DNA of 9,054 nt from Pyrodictiaceae archaeon. GTDB taxonomy: Archaea > Thermoproteota > Thermoprotei_A > Sulfolobales > Pyrodictiaceae. Below the pieces are notes generated by a model that saw only the letters and a program-made list of their open reading frames with translations, did not search any database and was not told the DNA's origin. Within the stretch, counting starts at the first letter, position 1, and every line of letters begins with the position of its first letter. A program made the position numbers and the translations under genes. Location of the stretch: positions 1 through 9,054 of the forward strand of contig JALUFI010000242.1 of the NCBI GenBank assembly GCA_027043685.1, written 5' to 3'. Positions 1 through 5,509 of the stretch are shown piece after piece.

Positions 1-83
1 AGCTCCCTTATCTCCAGGCGGCCCGATGAGGCGAGGAGTTCGAGCATCCTCTTCTGCGTCGAGGGAAGAGGGTCTTGCGCCAA
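1..83 (-). CDS. 5' end of a minus-strand gene, possible winged-helix protein (partial)
   Basis: Reading leftward from a TTG at 83, the frame stays open to the window edge and gives about 27 residues starting LAQDPLPSTQKRMLELLA and continuing through a Ser-Ser-Gly-Arg turn to EIREL. The helix-turn-helix-start pattern (KRMLELLASSG, then EIREL) resembles the first two helices of archaeal winged-helix transcription factors, but this is too short to assign a family. The TTG is preceded by GGGTG with a 9-base gap and lies about 40 bases downstream of an AT-rich element, so I prefer it. An in-frame ATG at 140 would add 19 residues (MHGKRFTQSSNCGLTGVAG) of unconvincing composition. The gene is divergent from the protease gene at 222. 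Identity is uncertain; the rest lies outside the window. Confidence 0.45.
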   Translation of the reverse strand, partial: MAQDPLPSTQKRMLELLASSGRLEIRE

Positions 84-122
84 GCCAGCTACACCCGTTA
101 AGCCACAGTTAGAACTCTGTGT

Positions 123-132
123 AAAACGTTTT
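123..132. promoter_or_regulatory. AAAACGTTTT palindrome, candidate shared promoter element
   Basis: This perfect 10-base palindrome is the most AT-rich spot in the gap between the partial minus-strand gene and the protease gene. On the minus strand GGAAAACGTTTTACA looks like a purine-rich BRE followed by a TATA-like box, about 40 bases upstream of the TTG at 83. On the plus strand it would place a transcript start near 155 and leave a leader of roughly 65 bases. It could be a promoter core for either gene or an operator; the sequence cannot decide. Confidence 0.35.
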
Positions 133-192
133 CCGTGCATAGACACTGTTGAGGCGCTCCCCCGGGAAGACACAAGTCCGTTACCCCTTCGG

Positions 193-214
193 CCGCCCCA
201 GCTACGGGCGGTGA
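193..214 (+). promoter_or_regulatory. Leader hairpin abutting the ribosome site of the protease gene
   Basis: CCGCCC (193-198) can pair with GGGCGG (206-211) around a 7-base loop. The ribosome binding sequence GGTGA (210-214) starts inside the right arm and ends 7 bases before the ATG at 222. The hairpin would partly bury the ribosome site. In a GC-rich genome a 6-bp stem can be chance, so a regulatory role is only a suggestion. The GGTGA itself supports the start at 222. Confidence 0.3.
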
Positions 215-221
215 GAGAGGA

Positions 222-2279
222 ATGCGGACCCTGCGTAAACACATGACTATAGTCGCTGTCCTCATTCTCCTGCTTGAGGCTGCTGCGCCGGTGCTCGCGG
301 CCGCCGGTGGCTCAAACGGCTACGTCTGGGTCCGCAGCGTGGTGCTTCACGTCCCAGCCGTGACTAGGACCCCGGAGGGCTTCCGCGGCGTGATGACAGA
401 GATGGTTGTAACCGTGGCGGCGCCCGGCACGGGGACTGTATACGTCTCCGCCGACCCCCTCACGGAGCTAGACATGCAGGCCGCTGCCAGGATGGCTGCG
501 CTGGTAGCCGCGATACTCACCGGCTACGACTACTACTCCTTCGACTACTTCATACACGTTAAGGCAAACACGACCATAGTCGGCGGCCCGAGCGCGAGCG
601 GCGCCATGGCAGTGGCTATAATGGCTGCCCTCCGCGGCAAGCAGATAAGGAAAGACTTCTCTATGACAGGCATGGTTGACCCAGACGCTACGCTGGGCCC
701 GGTCGGGGGTGTGCCGGAGAAGCTTCTCGCCGCGGCTAGGAGCGGGGTACGCATCTTCGTCATCCCGGCCGGCCAGGAGATGGCGCTGGACCCGAACACC
801 GGGCAGAAGGTTAACGTGGTCTCTCTCGGGATGCGTTACGGAGTCAAAGTGATAGCGGCAAAGACGATACTGGATGCATACGCAGCCGCCACTGGCGACT
901 ACGACCTCCTCTGGAAGACGCCTAGGCTGGCGAAGCCCGAGTACCCAGCCTGGCTCAGCAAGGCCCTCCGGAGCTACGCGCTCTGGTTCAAGAAGGTTGC
1001 CGAGGGCAACCTTACATGCGTAAAGAGCCTCGTGGAGAAAATGCCGGAGACCCTTGCAGGCACCTTCGCCGACGCTATCAAGTCCGCGGAGACCAGTATA
1101 GCTGAGGGGGACCGCTACATGAGCGAGGGCCACTACTACAGCGCGGCATCAAGGTACTTCAGCGCAGCCATAACGGCGACCCACGCATGCCTCCTCGCGA
1201 GGATAATAGAGGCTCCAAACCTGCTGGACGCGCTGGCAAACATGACGGCGCCGTTCATCAACGCCGCCAACAATACAGTGGCCACGGTGTGGGGTGAGGC
1301 GCGTAGCTTCCTAGCCGCGCGCAACCTCACAGACGTGGAGCTGCAGCTAGGGATAGCGACCCTAACCAGGGTGAGGGACGCAAACTCCTCCATCAGGGCG
1401 GCAGTTATAGGGCTGCGGCGCCTCCTAAGGGGCTTCGTGCCAGTAAACCTTGACTCATTGTCAAGTGTGACCGGGAACGTGGTCTACGCCTACTACCGTG
1501 CCGTGACCGCCGAGCAGTGGCTCAACACTATGAAGGCTGCTAAAGGCGGCAAGGAGGTGAGCCTCCCAAGGCTCAGGGAGGCCACCTACGCTATGACGTA
1601 CTTCGCTGACTCGACGGTGAGCTATGCGCTCGCTCTCGGTGTGCCGGCGAATGGCGCTGAGACGCTGGTCGCCAGAGCCAAGGGGCTCCTCGAGAAGGCG
1701 AACACAACGCTAGACTACGTGATGGCTCTGGTGGACGCGGTGCGTGGCTACAGTGACGCTGCAACAGTGTTCCGCGCCGCGTTCCTCACCGGCAACGAGT
1801 CCATAGAGGCCGCCCGGGAGGGTCTCTCGATACTAGCGGGGCTCGCCAAGAGCAAGGGCTACACGCCGGTGCTGCCCCTCCTCTACCTCGAGTACGGGAA
1901 CACGCTGAGCGGTGCACAGAAGCTGGCCCTCTACATCCAGGGCGCCAGCTACGCCATGCTCCTCAACATGCTCAGTGGCGGTGCCAAGCCAAGGCTTCCA
2001 TCAACTAAGCCGAGGACACTGACAGTGACACTGACCAAGACCGTGACCATAACTGTTCCGGGGAGGCCGGGGGAGAAGCCCCGCACGGTCACCGTGGGCG
2101 TGACAGCCACCGCCACCACCACGTGCCCCAGGGTAACCGTCACGGAGACAAAGGTATCTACAACAACCGAGACAAGGACGGTTGTGGTCGGCGTGACGGC
2201 TAGCTGGGCGTCGCTGGCGCTCGTCGCCCTGATAGCGCTTGCGGCTGGTCTCGCGGCCGCGCGGATGGGTAGGGGTTAG
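222..2279 (+). CDS. Secreted, membrane-anchored Lon-like (S16) serine protease
   Basis: A predicted extracytoplasmic peptidase with the Lon Ser-Lys catalytic dyad but no AAA+ ATPase domain. Residues 1-27 form a signal peptide (positive start, hydrophobic core, AxA-like end at VLAAA). The protease domain spans about 35-225: Ser124 in GGPSASGA is the nucleophile, and Lys167 in GPVGGVPEKLLAA is the general base, following the TGMVDPDATLGP strand typical of LonB-like domains. Residues about 235-590 are mostly helical and of unknown role. Residues 599-660 are a Thr/Val-rich stalk (TVTLTKTVTITV and similar), followed by a membrane helix at about 662-680 and a short basic tail. At least eight N-x-S/T sequons (for example Asn116) fit an extracellular, glycosylated protein. 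The domain is known in Lon family S16; substrates are unknown. GGTGA 7 bases upstream supports this ATG; a second ATG lies at 243. Confidence 0.88.
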   Translation: MRTLRKHMTIVAVLILLLEAAAPVLAAAGGSNGYVWVRSVVLHVPAVTRTPEGFRGVMTEMVVTVAAPGTGTVYVSADPLTELDMQAAARMAALVAAILTGYDYYSFDYFIHVKANTTIVGGPSASGAMAVAIMAALRGKQIRKDFSMTGMVDPDATLGPVGGVPEKLLAAARSGVRIFVIPAGQEMALDPNTGQKVNVVSLGMRYGVKVIAAKTILDAYAAATGDYDLLWKTPRLAKPEYPAWLSKALRSYALWFKKVAEGNLTCVKSLVEKMPETLAGTFADAIKSAETSIAEGDRYMSEGHYYSAASRYFSAAITATHACLLARIIEAPNLLDALANMTAPFINAANNTVATVWGEARSFLAARNLTDVELQLGIATLTRVRDANSSIRAAVIGLRRLLRGFVPVNLDSLSSVTGNVVYAYYRAVTAEQWLNTMKAAKGGKEVSLPRLREATYAMTYFADSTVSYALALGVPANGAETLVARAKGLLEKANTTLDYVMALVDAVRGYSDAATVFRAAFLTGNESIEAAREGLSILAGLAKSKGYTPVLPLLYLEYGNTLSGAQKLALYIQGASYAMLLNMLSGGAKPRLPSTKPRTLTVTLTKTVTITVPGRPGEKPRTVTVGVTATATTTCPRVTVTETKVSTTTETRTVVVGVTASWASLALVALIALAAGLAAARMGRG

Positions 2280-3166
2280 AGCCAGGGCACGTCCCTCGGG
2301 CCACGCACCCTTAGCTCTATTTTCAAGTCCTTCTCGACGAGTTCCGAGAGCTGGGCCCGGAGCCTCTCCTCCACGCCACGGGGCGGCTCAAGCGGCCGCC
2401 TAATGTTCGCTGGGTGAGCCCTTCTCGGTATCCAGGCCTCAATGCGGAGGATGTACTCGTCCCCCTGCTTCGCGAGCTCTACGCGGCTGAGCGTATAGCC
2501 TATCGCCTCCGCCAGCGTCGAGGCAGCAGCGGCAACCGGGCTCCGGGGGTCGCTGAGCGCCTGCCTCGCCAGCTCCAGGGGGTCTCGGCCAGCAGGTCCC
2601 GCGAGCCTTGAGGCTAGGAGGAGGCTGTACTCGGGAACGGGGTCATCGACGTCGCTGCCCCTAATCCTCTCTAGCAGTCCAGCCGCGGCGGCCAGCGAGT
2701 AGGCCTCGAGGACGCTGCGCTGGGGCCAGGTCTCGGGCCCGCAGCCCGCGGCCTGGGTCACTGTCGCCACTGCGTCGGAGAGCCTGCTGCCCCGGTGACG
2801 GATAAGCCACGCAGCGGCAGCCATGGGTGAGCGGCCGCAGCCCCGGAGGCAGTGGACAAGCACGGGCCTCGGCTCCGCGGCCCGCTCCACCGCCCTCGCC
2901 AGCTCCGGCAGCGTGGGCGCATTGTACTCGCCCACCGGGGTCCACACGAAGTTCCGGACAACCGCCTGGAGGCTCCTCGGGTCTATGCCTGCCCCGTAGG
3001 CGTACTCGGCGGGCGTAGCAAGCGAGTAAACCGTGCCATACACGGCCAGCTTGTCTAGCTCGTTGACTGCAGGCATGGGGCTTACCGCGAGCACTCCCTC
3101 CACGACCCAGCGGGGCCGTAGCCCCACGTAGCCGGGCCACTCCTCCGGGCCAGGGATAGTGCTCAA
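2276..3166 (-). CDS. Cys-based dual-specificity/tyrosine phosphatase with C-terminal extension
   Basis: A predicted cytosolic phosphoprotein phosphatase of the archaeal DSP/PTP type. The P-loop HCLRGCGRS fits HCx5RS, with Cys106 nucleophile and Arg112 (numbering from the TTG at 3166, 296 residues). The acid loop reads WTPVGEYNAP, with Glu80 where the family normally has the general-acid Asp. A second cysteine, Cys110, lies inside the P-loop. The catalytic domain ends near residue 170. The following 125 residues have two strand-like stretches (YILRIEAWIP and LKIELRVRG) separated by a helix, and I do not recognise them; archaeal phosphatases of this kind are usually only about 150-170 residues. 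I chose TTG 3166 because GGGAG lies 8 bases upstream. A TTG at 3232 would add 22 low-information residues and overlap the regulator gene by 41 bases. It is the last gene of the metal operon. Its stop TAA overlaps the protease stop TAG. Confidence 0.8.
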   Translation of the reverse strand: MSTIPGPEEWPGYVGLRPRWVVEGVLAVSPMPAVNELDKLAVYGTVYSLATPAEYAYGAGIDPRSLQAVVRNFVWTPVGEYNAPTLPELARAVERAAEPRPVLVHCLRGCGRSPMAAAAWLIRHRGSRLSDAVATVTQAAGCGPETWPQRSVLEAYSLAAAAGLLERIRGSDVDDPVPEYSLLLASRLAGPAGRDPLELARQALSDPRSPVAAAASTLAEAIGYTLSRVELAKQGDEYILRIEAWIPRRAHPANIRRPLEPPRGVEERLRAQLSELVEKDLKIELRVRGPRDVPWL

Positions 3167-3174
3167 GGCCCAGG

Positions 3175-3179
3175 CTCCC
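3175..3179 (-). promoter_or_regulatory. Ribosome binding site favouring the TTG at 3166
   Basis: On the minus strand GGGAG stands 8 bases before TTG 3166, a good spacing. The alternative TTG at 3232 has GGAG only 4 bases upstream, inside the preceding gene. The preferred start also lies 25 bases beyond the regulator's stop codon. Confidence 0.5.
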
Positions 3180-3191
3180 AGGGGGTAGCTG

Positions 3192-3581
3192 CTAGGGCCC
3201 GTGGAGGGGTATGAAGCGGACGCGGCAGCCAAGGCTCTCCAGGCTATTATGCAGCCTCCTTATCCGCTCAGAGTCGCCATGCACCACTATTATCTCGGCG
3301 CATGCGCCGCCTACATGGACGTGGCTAGAGGAGACGACTATGTCGCGGTTCTCCTCGAGTAGCTTCCTCACGTCCAGCGTCTCGGCGTCAGAGTAGACTA
3401 TGAATAGGCCGGAGCAGCGGTGCTGCTCCCGGTAGTGGAGATAGTCCTCCAGGAGCCTCTCCACGGCCTCCTCAACGAGGTTGGAGCGGCTCGTACCCAG
3501 TAGTCTCGAGAGCTCGTCGAGACCCTCGGCCACCTCCTCGCGGAGGGAGACGCCGAACCTCCGCCTCTTCGCCTGGGCCAA
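3192..3581 (-). CDS. NikR-family ribbon-helix-helix metal-responsive regulator
   Basis: A predicted metal-dependent DNA-binding regulator, 129 residues, close to the usual NikR length. Residues 5-47 are a ribbon-helix-helix domain: strand RRRFGVSL, helix to about 28, then SRSNLVEEAVERLL. Residues 56-128 match the NikR C-terminal ACT-like metal domain: GLFIVYSD, HVHVGGACAEIIVVHGD, and a closing helix and strand. Of the four square-planar Ni ligands of E. coli NikR (His76, His87, His89, Cys95), His87 and His89 are present and Cys94 matches after a one-residue deletion. The His76 position appears to be Glu76 in LLEENRD. Metal preference is therefore open. Its place after ZnuA/ZnuB-like genes suggests it controls this transporter, perhaps with zinc or another metal rather than nickel. 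It starts at TTG with GGTGAGAGGG just upstream, 22 bases after the permease stop. The family is secure, the metal is not. Confidence 0.82.
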   Translation of the reverse strand: MAQAKRRRFGVSLREEVAEGLDELSRLLGTSRSNLVEEAVERLLEDYLHYREQHRCSGLFIVYSDAETLDVRKLLEENRDIVVSSSHVHVGGACAEIIVVHGDSERIRRLHNSLESLGCRVRFIPLHGP

Positions 3582-3603
3582 GGCGCAGCCCTCTCACCGG
3601 GGC

Positions 3604-4482
3604 TCACTGCCTCTTGGCTGTGAGGTAGGCTGCGAGGTAGAGGAGGAAGAGCACGAGCCCCGCGGCGCCGGCCGGGGATACATTAAGCGCCGCGCCAAGC
3701 GCTAGCCCGGCGCCCCCGGCCAGCAGACTCGCCGACACCGCGTATAGTAGTGCGTCCCGGCTGCTAGGCGCATAGGTCGCAAGCGCCCCGGGGACCAGCA
3801 TCATCACGTGCTCCAGCACGAAGCCCACGCTCCTAATAGTGAGTCCGAGGCCGAGGCCGAGGAGAGTGTAGAACGCCAGGTCATAGAGCCACGTGCGGAG
3901 CCCTGCGAGCCTAGCAGCGTCCACGTCGACCCCCAGGTAGACCTGCTCCCGGTACGTAAGCAGCACAAGCGACAGTATAACCACGGCGGCAGCCCCGGCC
4001 TCAACGGCCTCGGCCCGGCTAGCCAGCAGTGGGTCGCCGAACACGAGGGCAGCGAGGTCCACGCCGAGCGGGTACCTAGACACGACCAGGTATGCAAGGA
4101 CAACGCTGAGCGATGCAGTCATCGAGACGAATACCGATGTAACCGTGTCGGGGTCTCCGCCCCGGTGAATAGCGTAGCCAACAGCGTAGACGAGCAGCGT
4201 GCTTATCACCGTTACCCACGCGGCAATGGAGCCCCCGAGGCCATAGGCGGCCGGGATAGCAAGCAACGCGGCCAGCAGCGCAGCGTGGGGCGCGGCGCCG
4301 GCCAGGAAGTAGAGCCTACGCGCAGCCACAAGTACACCCAGCCCCCCGAGACCCAGAGCGGCTCCAAGCATAGTCTCCGAGGCCGTGGCGCCGTAGGAGA
4401 ACGCGTAGACAGCATAGAGGGGCAGGGACACAGCAATCGCCGCCAGAGAGGCCAGGCGCAGAAGCCTCTGCCTCGCCACCAA
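3604..4482 (-). CDS. znuB: ABC-3 family metal permease (ZnuB/MntB-like)
   Basis: Membrane channel subunit of a Zn/Mn-type ABC importer, 292 residues, normal for the family. I see about eight to nine hydrophobic segments, roughly at 8-29, 37-54, 60-80, 84-105, 115-134, 160-176, 200-217, 220-238 and 245-288 (the last one or two helices). Family landmarks are RLYFLAGAAPHAALL (53-70, with the conserved His66), a GGDPDTVTSVFVSM stretch where ABC-3 proteins couple helices, and VFGDPLLAS at about 147-155. The start is TTG 3 bases after the stop of the binding-protein gene, with GGAGG and GGTGA in the overlapping upstream sequence, which indicates coupled translation; GTG at 4479 is an alternative. 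The ATPase partner is not in this operon but in the divergent one at 5510. The zinc-type symbol denotes the family only; the transported metal could be Zn, Mn or another. Confidence 0.87.
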   Translation of the reverse strand: MVARQRLLRLASLAAIAVSLPLYAVYAFSYGATASETMLGAALGLGGLGVLVAARRLYFLAGAAPHAALLAALLAIPAAYGLGGSIAAWVTVISTLLVYAVGYAIHRGGDPDTVTSVFVSMTASLSVVLAYLVVSRYPLGVDLAALVFGDPLLASRAEAVEAGAAAVVILSLVLLTYREQVYLGVDVDAARLAGLRTWLYDLAFYTLLGLGLGLTIRSVGFVLEHVMMLVPGALATYAPSSRDALLYAVSASLLAGGAGLALGAALNVSPAGAAGLVLFLLYLAAYLTAKRQ

Positions 4483-4485
4483 GGC

Positions 4486-5409
4486 TCACCCCCTCCCCCC
4501 GGCGCGTAGCCCGGCCGCCTCCTCGACCACCACCCTGAGCTTCGAGGGAATACTGCCCGGGAGGAAGGGCGCAGGCACACGCAGCACCGGCGCACCCAGC
4601 TCACGCGCCATAGACATAAGCCTCGCATCAACCGGGGTCGCGGGCTCACCGCCCCGCATCATCACGACAGCGACTGCTCCCTCGCGGAGCATCCTCTTAG
4701 CCTCCTCGAGGATACCCGGCGTCGGCGGCACACCTTCCTCGGGCGAGAGGAGGAGCTTGACACGGATGCCGAGCCACTCCACAGGGTACTGGACTGGAGG
4801 AAGGGAGCCAACCGCGTCCACATCCAGCCGAGGCGCCCTCCTAATGAGGGACATGACGCTCTCCTTGATCTTCTCGGCTGCTGAAAGGTAGTGGCTGCTG
4901 CAGCTCGGCCTAAGCTCGGCGAGCCTATGGGCAACATAGTCTATGAACACGATGTAGTTATGGGGATCATAGATGGGCATGTGGTAGTTCGGCTGCCCCG
5001 TGTCAGGGTTACGGAGCAGCTTTATGCCCTCTATACGGGGTATCTCCACAAGCCTATCCCTAGGGACCAGGTTCCTCAGCTTCACCTCGAAGGGTGCGTG
5101 CCCCGTTGATATAACGAGGTCTGCCCTCTTCACCTTCTCTACATCGGCTGGGCTGAGCTGGTAGCTATGGGGATCCACGCCCGGGGGCACGAGTGCTTCT
5201 ACCTGGTCGCCGCTGCAGAGGAGCGGCTTCACATCGTATATGAGGTTGTAGAAGGTTACTACTATCTTAAGCCCGCTGCTTTGAGGCCTTGAGGCTATTG
5301 CTTTTGTCGAGGATTCGGCGGGGCCAGTAGGTTTTGCCACGTATACTGCGGCCAGGAAGGCGGCGACTGCGATTGCTACAAGAATTGCTGCCGCCAGGCG
5401 CCCACTCAT
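4486..5409 (-). CDS. znuA: Metal-binding protein of a Zn/Mn-type ABC importer (ZnuA-like)
   Basis: Extracytoplasmic substrate-binding protein of cluster A-I, 307 residues. Residues 5-25 are a hydrophobic N-terminal segment that serves as signal or membrane anchor; there is no lipobox Cys. A short Ser/Thr/Pro linker leads to the mature domain at about 47. Conserved motifs are VPPGVDPHSYQLSPADV with His81, ADLVISTGHAPFE with an extra His104, and YDPHNYIVFIDYVA with His150, matching the first and second His ligands of ZnuA. The third usual ligand, a His before the aromatic-x-x-E/W-L-G motif, seems absent (PPVQYPVEWLGI), and the final Asp seems replaced in VLRVPAPFLPG. No His-rich loop is present. 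Cys65 and Cys170 could form a disulfide. The ATG at 5409 has GGAGG 9 bases upstream. It heads the operon with the permease, regulator and phosphatase. The family is clear; ligand set and metal are unusual. Confidence 0.85.
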   Translation of the reverse strand: MSGRLAAAILVAIAVAAFLAAVYVAKPTGPAESSTKAIASRPQSSGLKIVVTFYNLIYDVKPLLCSGDQVEALVPPGVDPHSYQLSPADVEKVKRADLVISTGHAPFEVKLRNLVPRDRLVEIPRIEGIKLLRNPDTGQPNYHMPIYDPHNYIVFIDYVAHRLAELRPSCSSHYLSAAEKIKESVMSLIRRAPRLDVDAVGSLPPVQYPVEWLGIRVKLLLSPEEGVPPTPGILEEAKRMLREGAVAVVMMRGGEPATPVDARLMSMARELGAPVLRVPAPFLPGSIPSKLRVVVEEAAGLRAGGRG

Positions 5410-5450
5410 CTCCCACAGCCTCCGAGCAGCCGACTAGCCTAACCCGGGAG

Positions 5451-5460
5451 GTGTGCACGA
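5451..5460. promoter_or_regulatory. Candidate operator copy 1 (GTGTGCACGA)
   Basis: Carries TGTGCAC with the palindromic core GTGCAC (5453-5458). It lies directly downstream, in the sense of the minus-strand operon, of the TATA-like sequence at 5461-5469. A protein bound here would block transcription of the binding-protein operon. A second, fuller copy lies 33 bases away centre to centre. Confidence 0.4.
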
Positions 5461-5469
5461 GTTATTACT
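5461..5469 (-). promoter_or_regulatory. Candidate TATA box for the minus-strand metal operon
   Basis: On the minus strand AGTAATAAC is the only A/T-rich stretch in the 100-base divergent gap that is well placed for this operon. It would start transcription about 25 bases on, near 5438, leaving a leader of about 30 bases that includes the GGAGG at 5419-5423. The box is weak compared with the usual crenarchaeal TTTATA-like consensus. Confidence 0.35.
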
Positions 5470-5472
5470 GGA

Positions 5473-5480
5473 GCCTATAG
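5473..5480 (+). promoter_or_regulatory. Candidate TATA box for the plus-strand ATPase operon
   Basis: GCCTATAG at 5473-5480 contains a TATA core and would place the transcript start near 5503, only a few bases before the GTG at 5510, or slightly earlier if TTATTA (5462-5467) is used instead. The GGAGGG ribosome site at 5494-5499 argues for the earlier start, since it must lie within the mRNA. CTATAG is self-complementary, so it could serve either direction. Confidence 0.3.
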
Positions 5481-5483
5481 GGG

Positions 5484-5493
5484 TTGTGCACAA
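5484..5493. promoter_or_regulatory. Candidate operator copy 2 (perfect palindrome TTGTGCACAA)
   Basis: A perfect 10-base palindrome between the plus-strand TATA-like box and the ribosome site GGAGGG (5494-5499) of the ATPase gene. It shares TGTGCAC with the copy at 5452-5458, and the two centres are 33 bases apart, about three helical turns, so bound proteins would sit on the same DNA face. Its position would let a regulator block the ATPase operon. Confidence 0.45.
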
Positions 5494-5499
5494 GGAGGG
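5494..5499 (+). promoter_or_regulatory. Ribosome binding site favouring the GTG at 5510
   Basis: GGAGGG ends 10 bases before GTG 5510. The in-frame ATG at 5525 would have only AAGG close by, so the GTG start, which adds MPGQG, is preferred. Confidence 0.5.
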
Positions 5500-5509
5500 A
5501 GAGTAGGCG

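Noticed and set aside
468..1133. Minus-strand open frame of 221 codons inside the Lon-like gene
   Set aside because: No family features, His/Arg/Val-rich composition typical of antisense frames, and it lies over the catalytic Lon domain on the plus strand.
1912..1917. Extra GTGCAC hexamer within the protease gene (and another near 6000 in the ATPase gene)
   Set aside because: About two copies of any hexamer are expected by chance in 9 kb; these lack the flanking TGTGCAC context and are inside coding DNA.
3167..3232. N-terminal extension of the phosphatase from TTG 3232
   Set aside because: It would overlap the regulator gene by 41 bases, its ribosome site is too close, and the added 22 residues are Ser/Ala/Pro-rich filler. 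Kept as an alternative only.
3808..4509. Long plus-strand open frame opposite the permease gene
   Set aside because: Its translation is rich in Arg, Glu, Gln and Gly without domain features, while the minus strand gives a clear ABC-3 membrane protein. It is an antisense shadow of GC-rich coding DNA.
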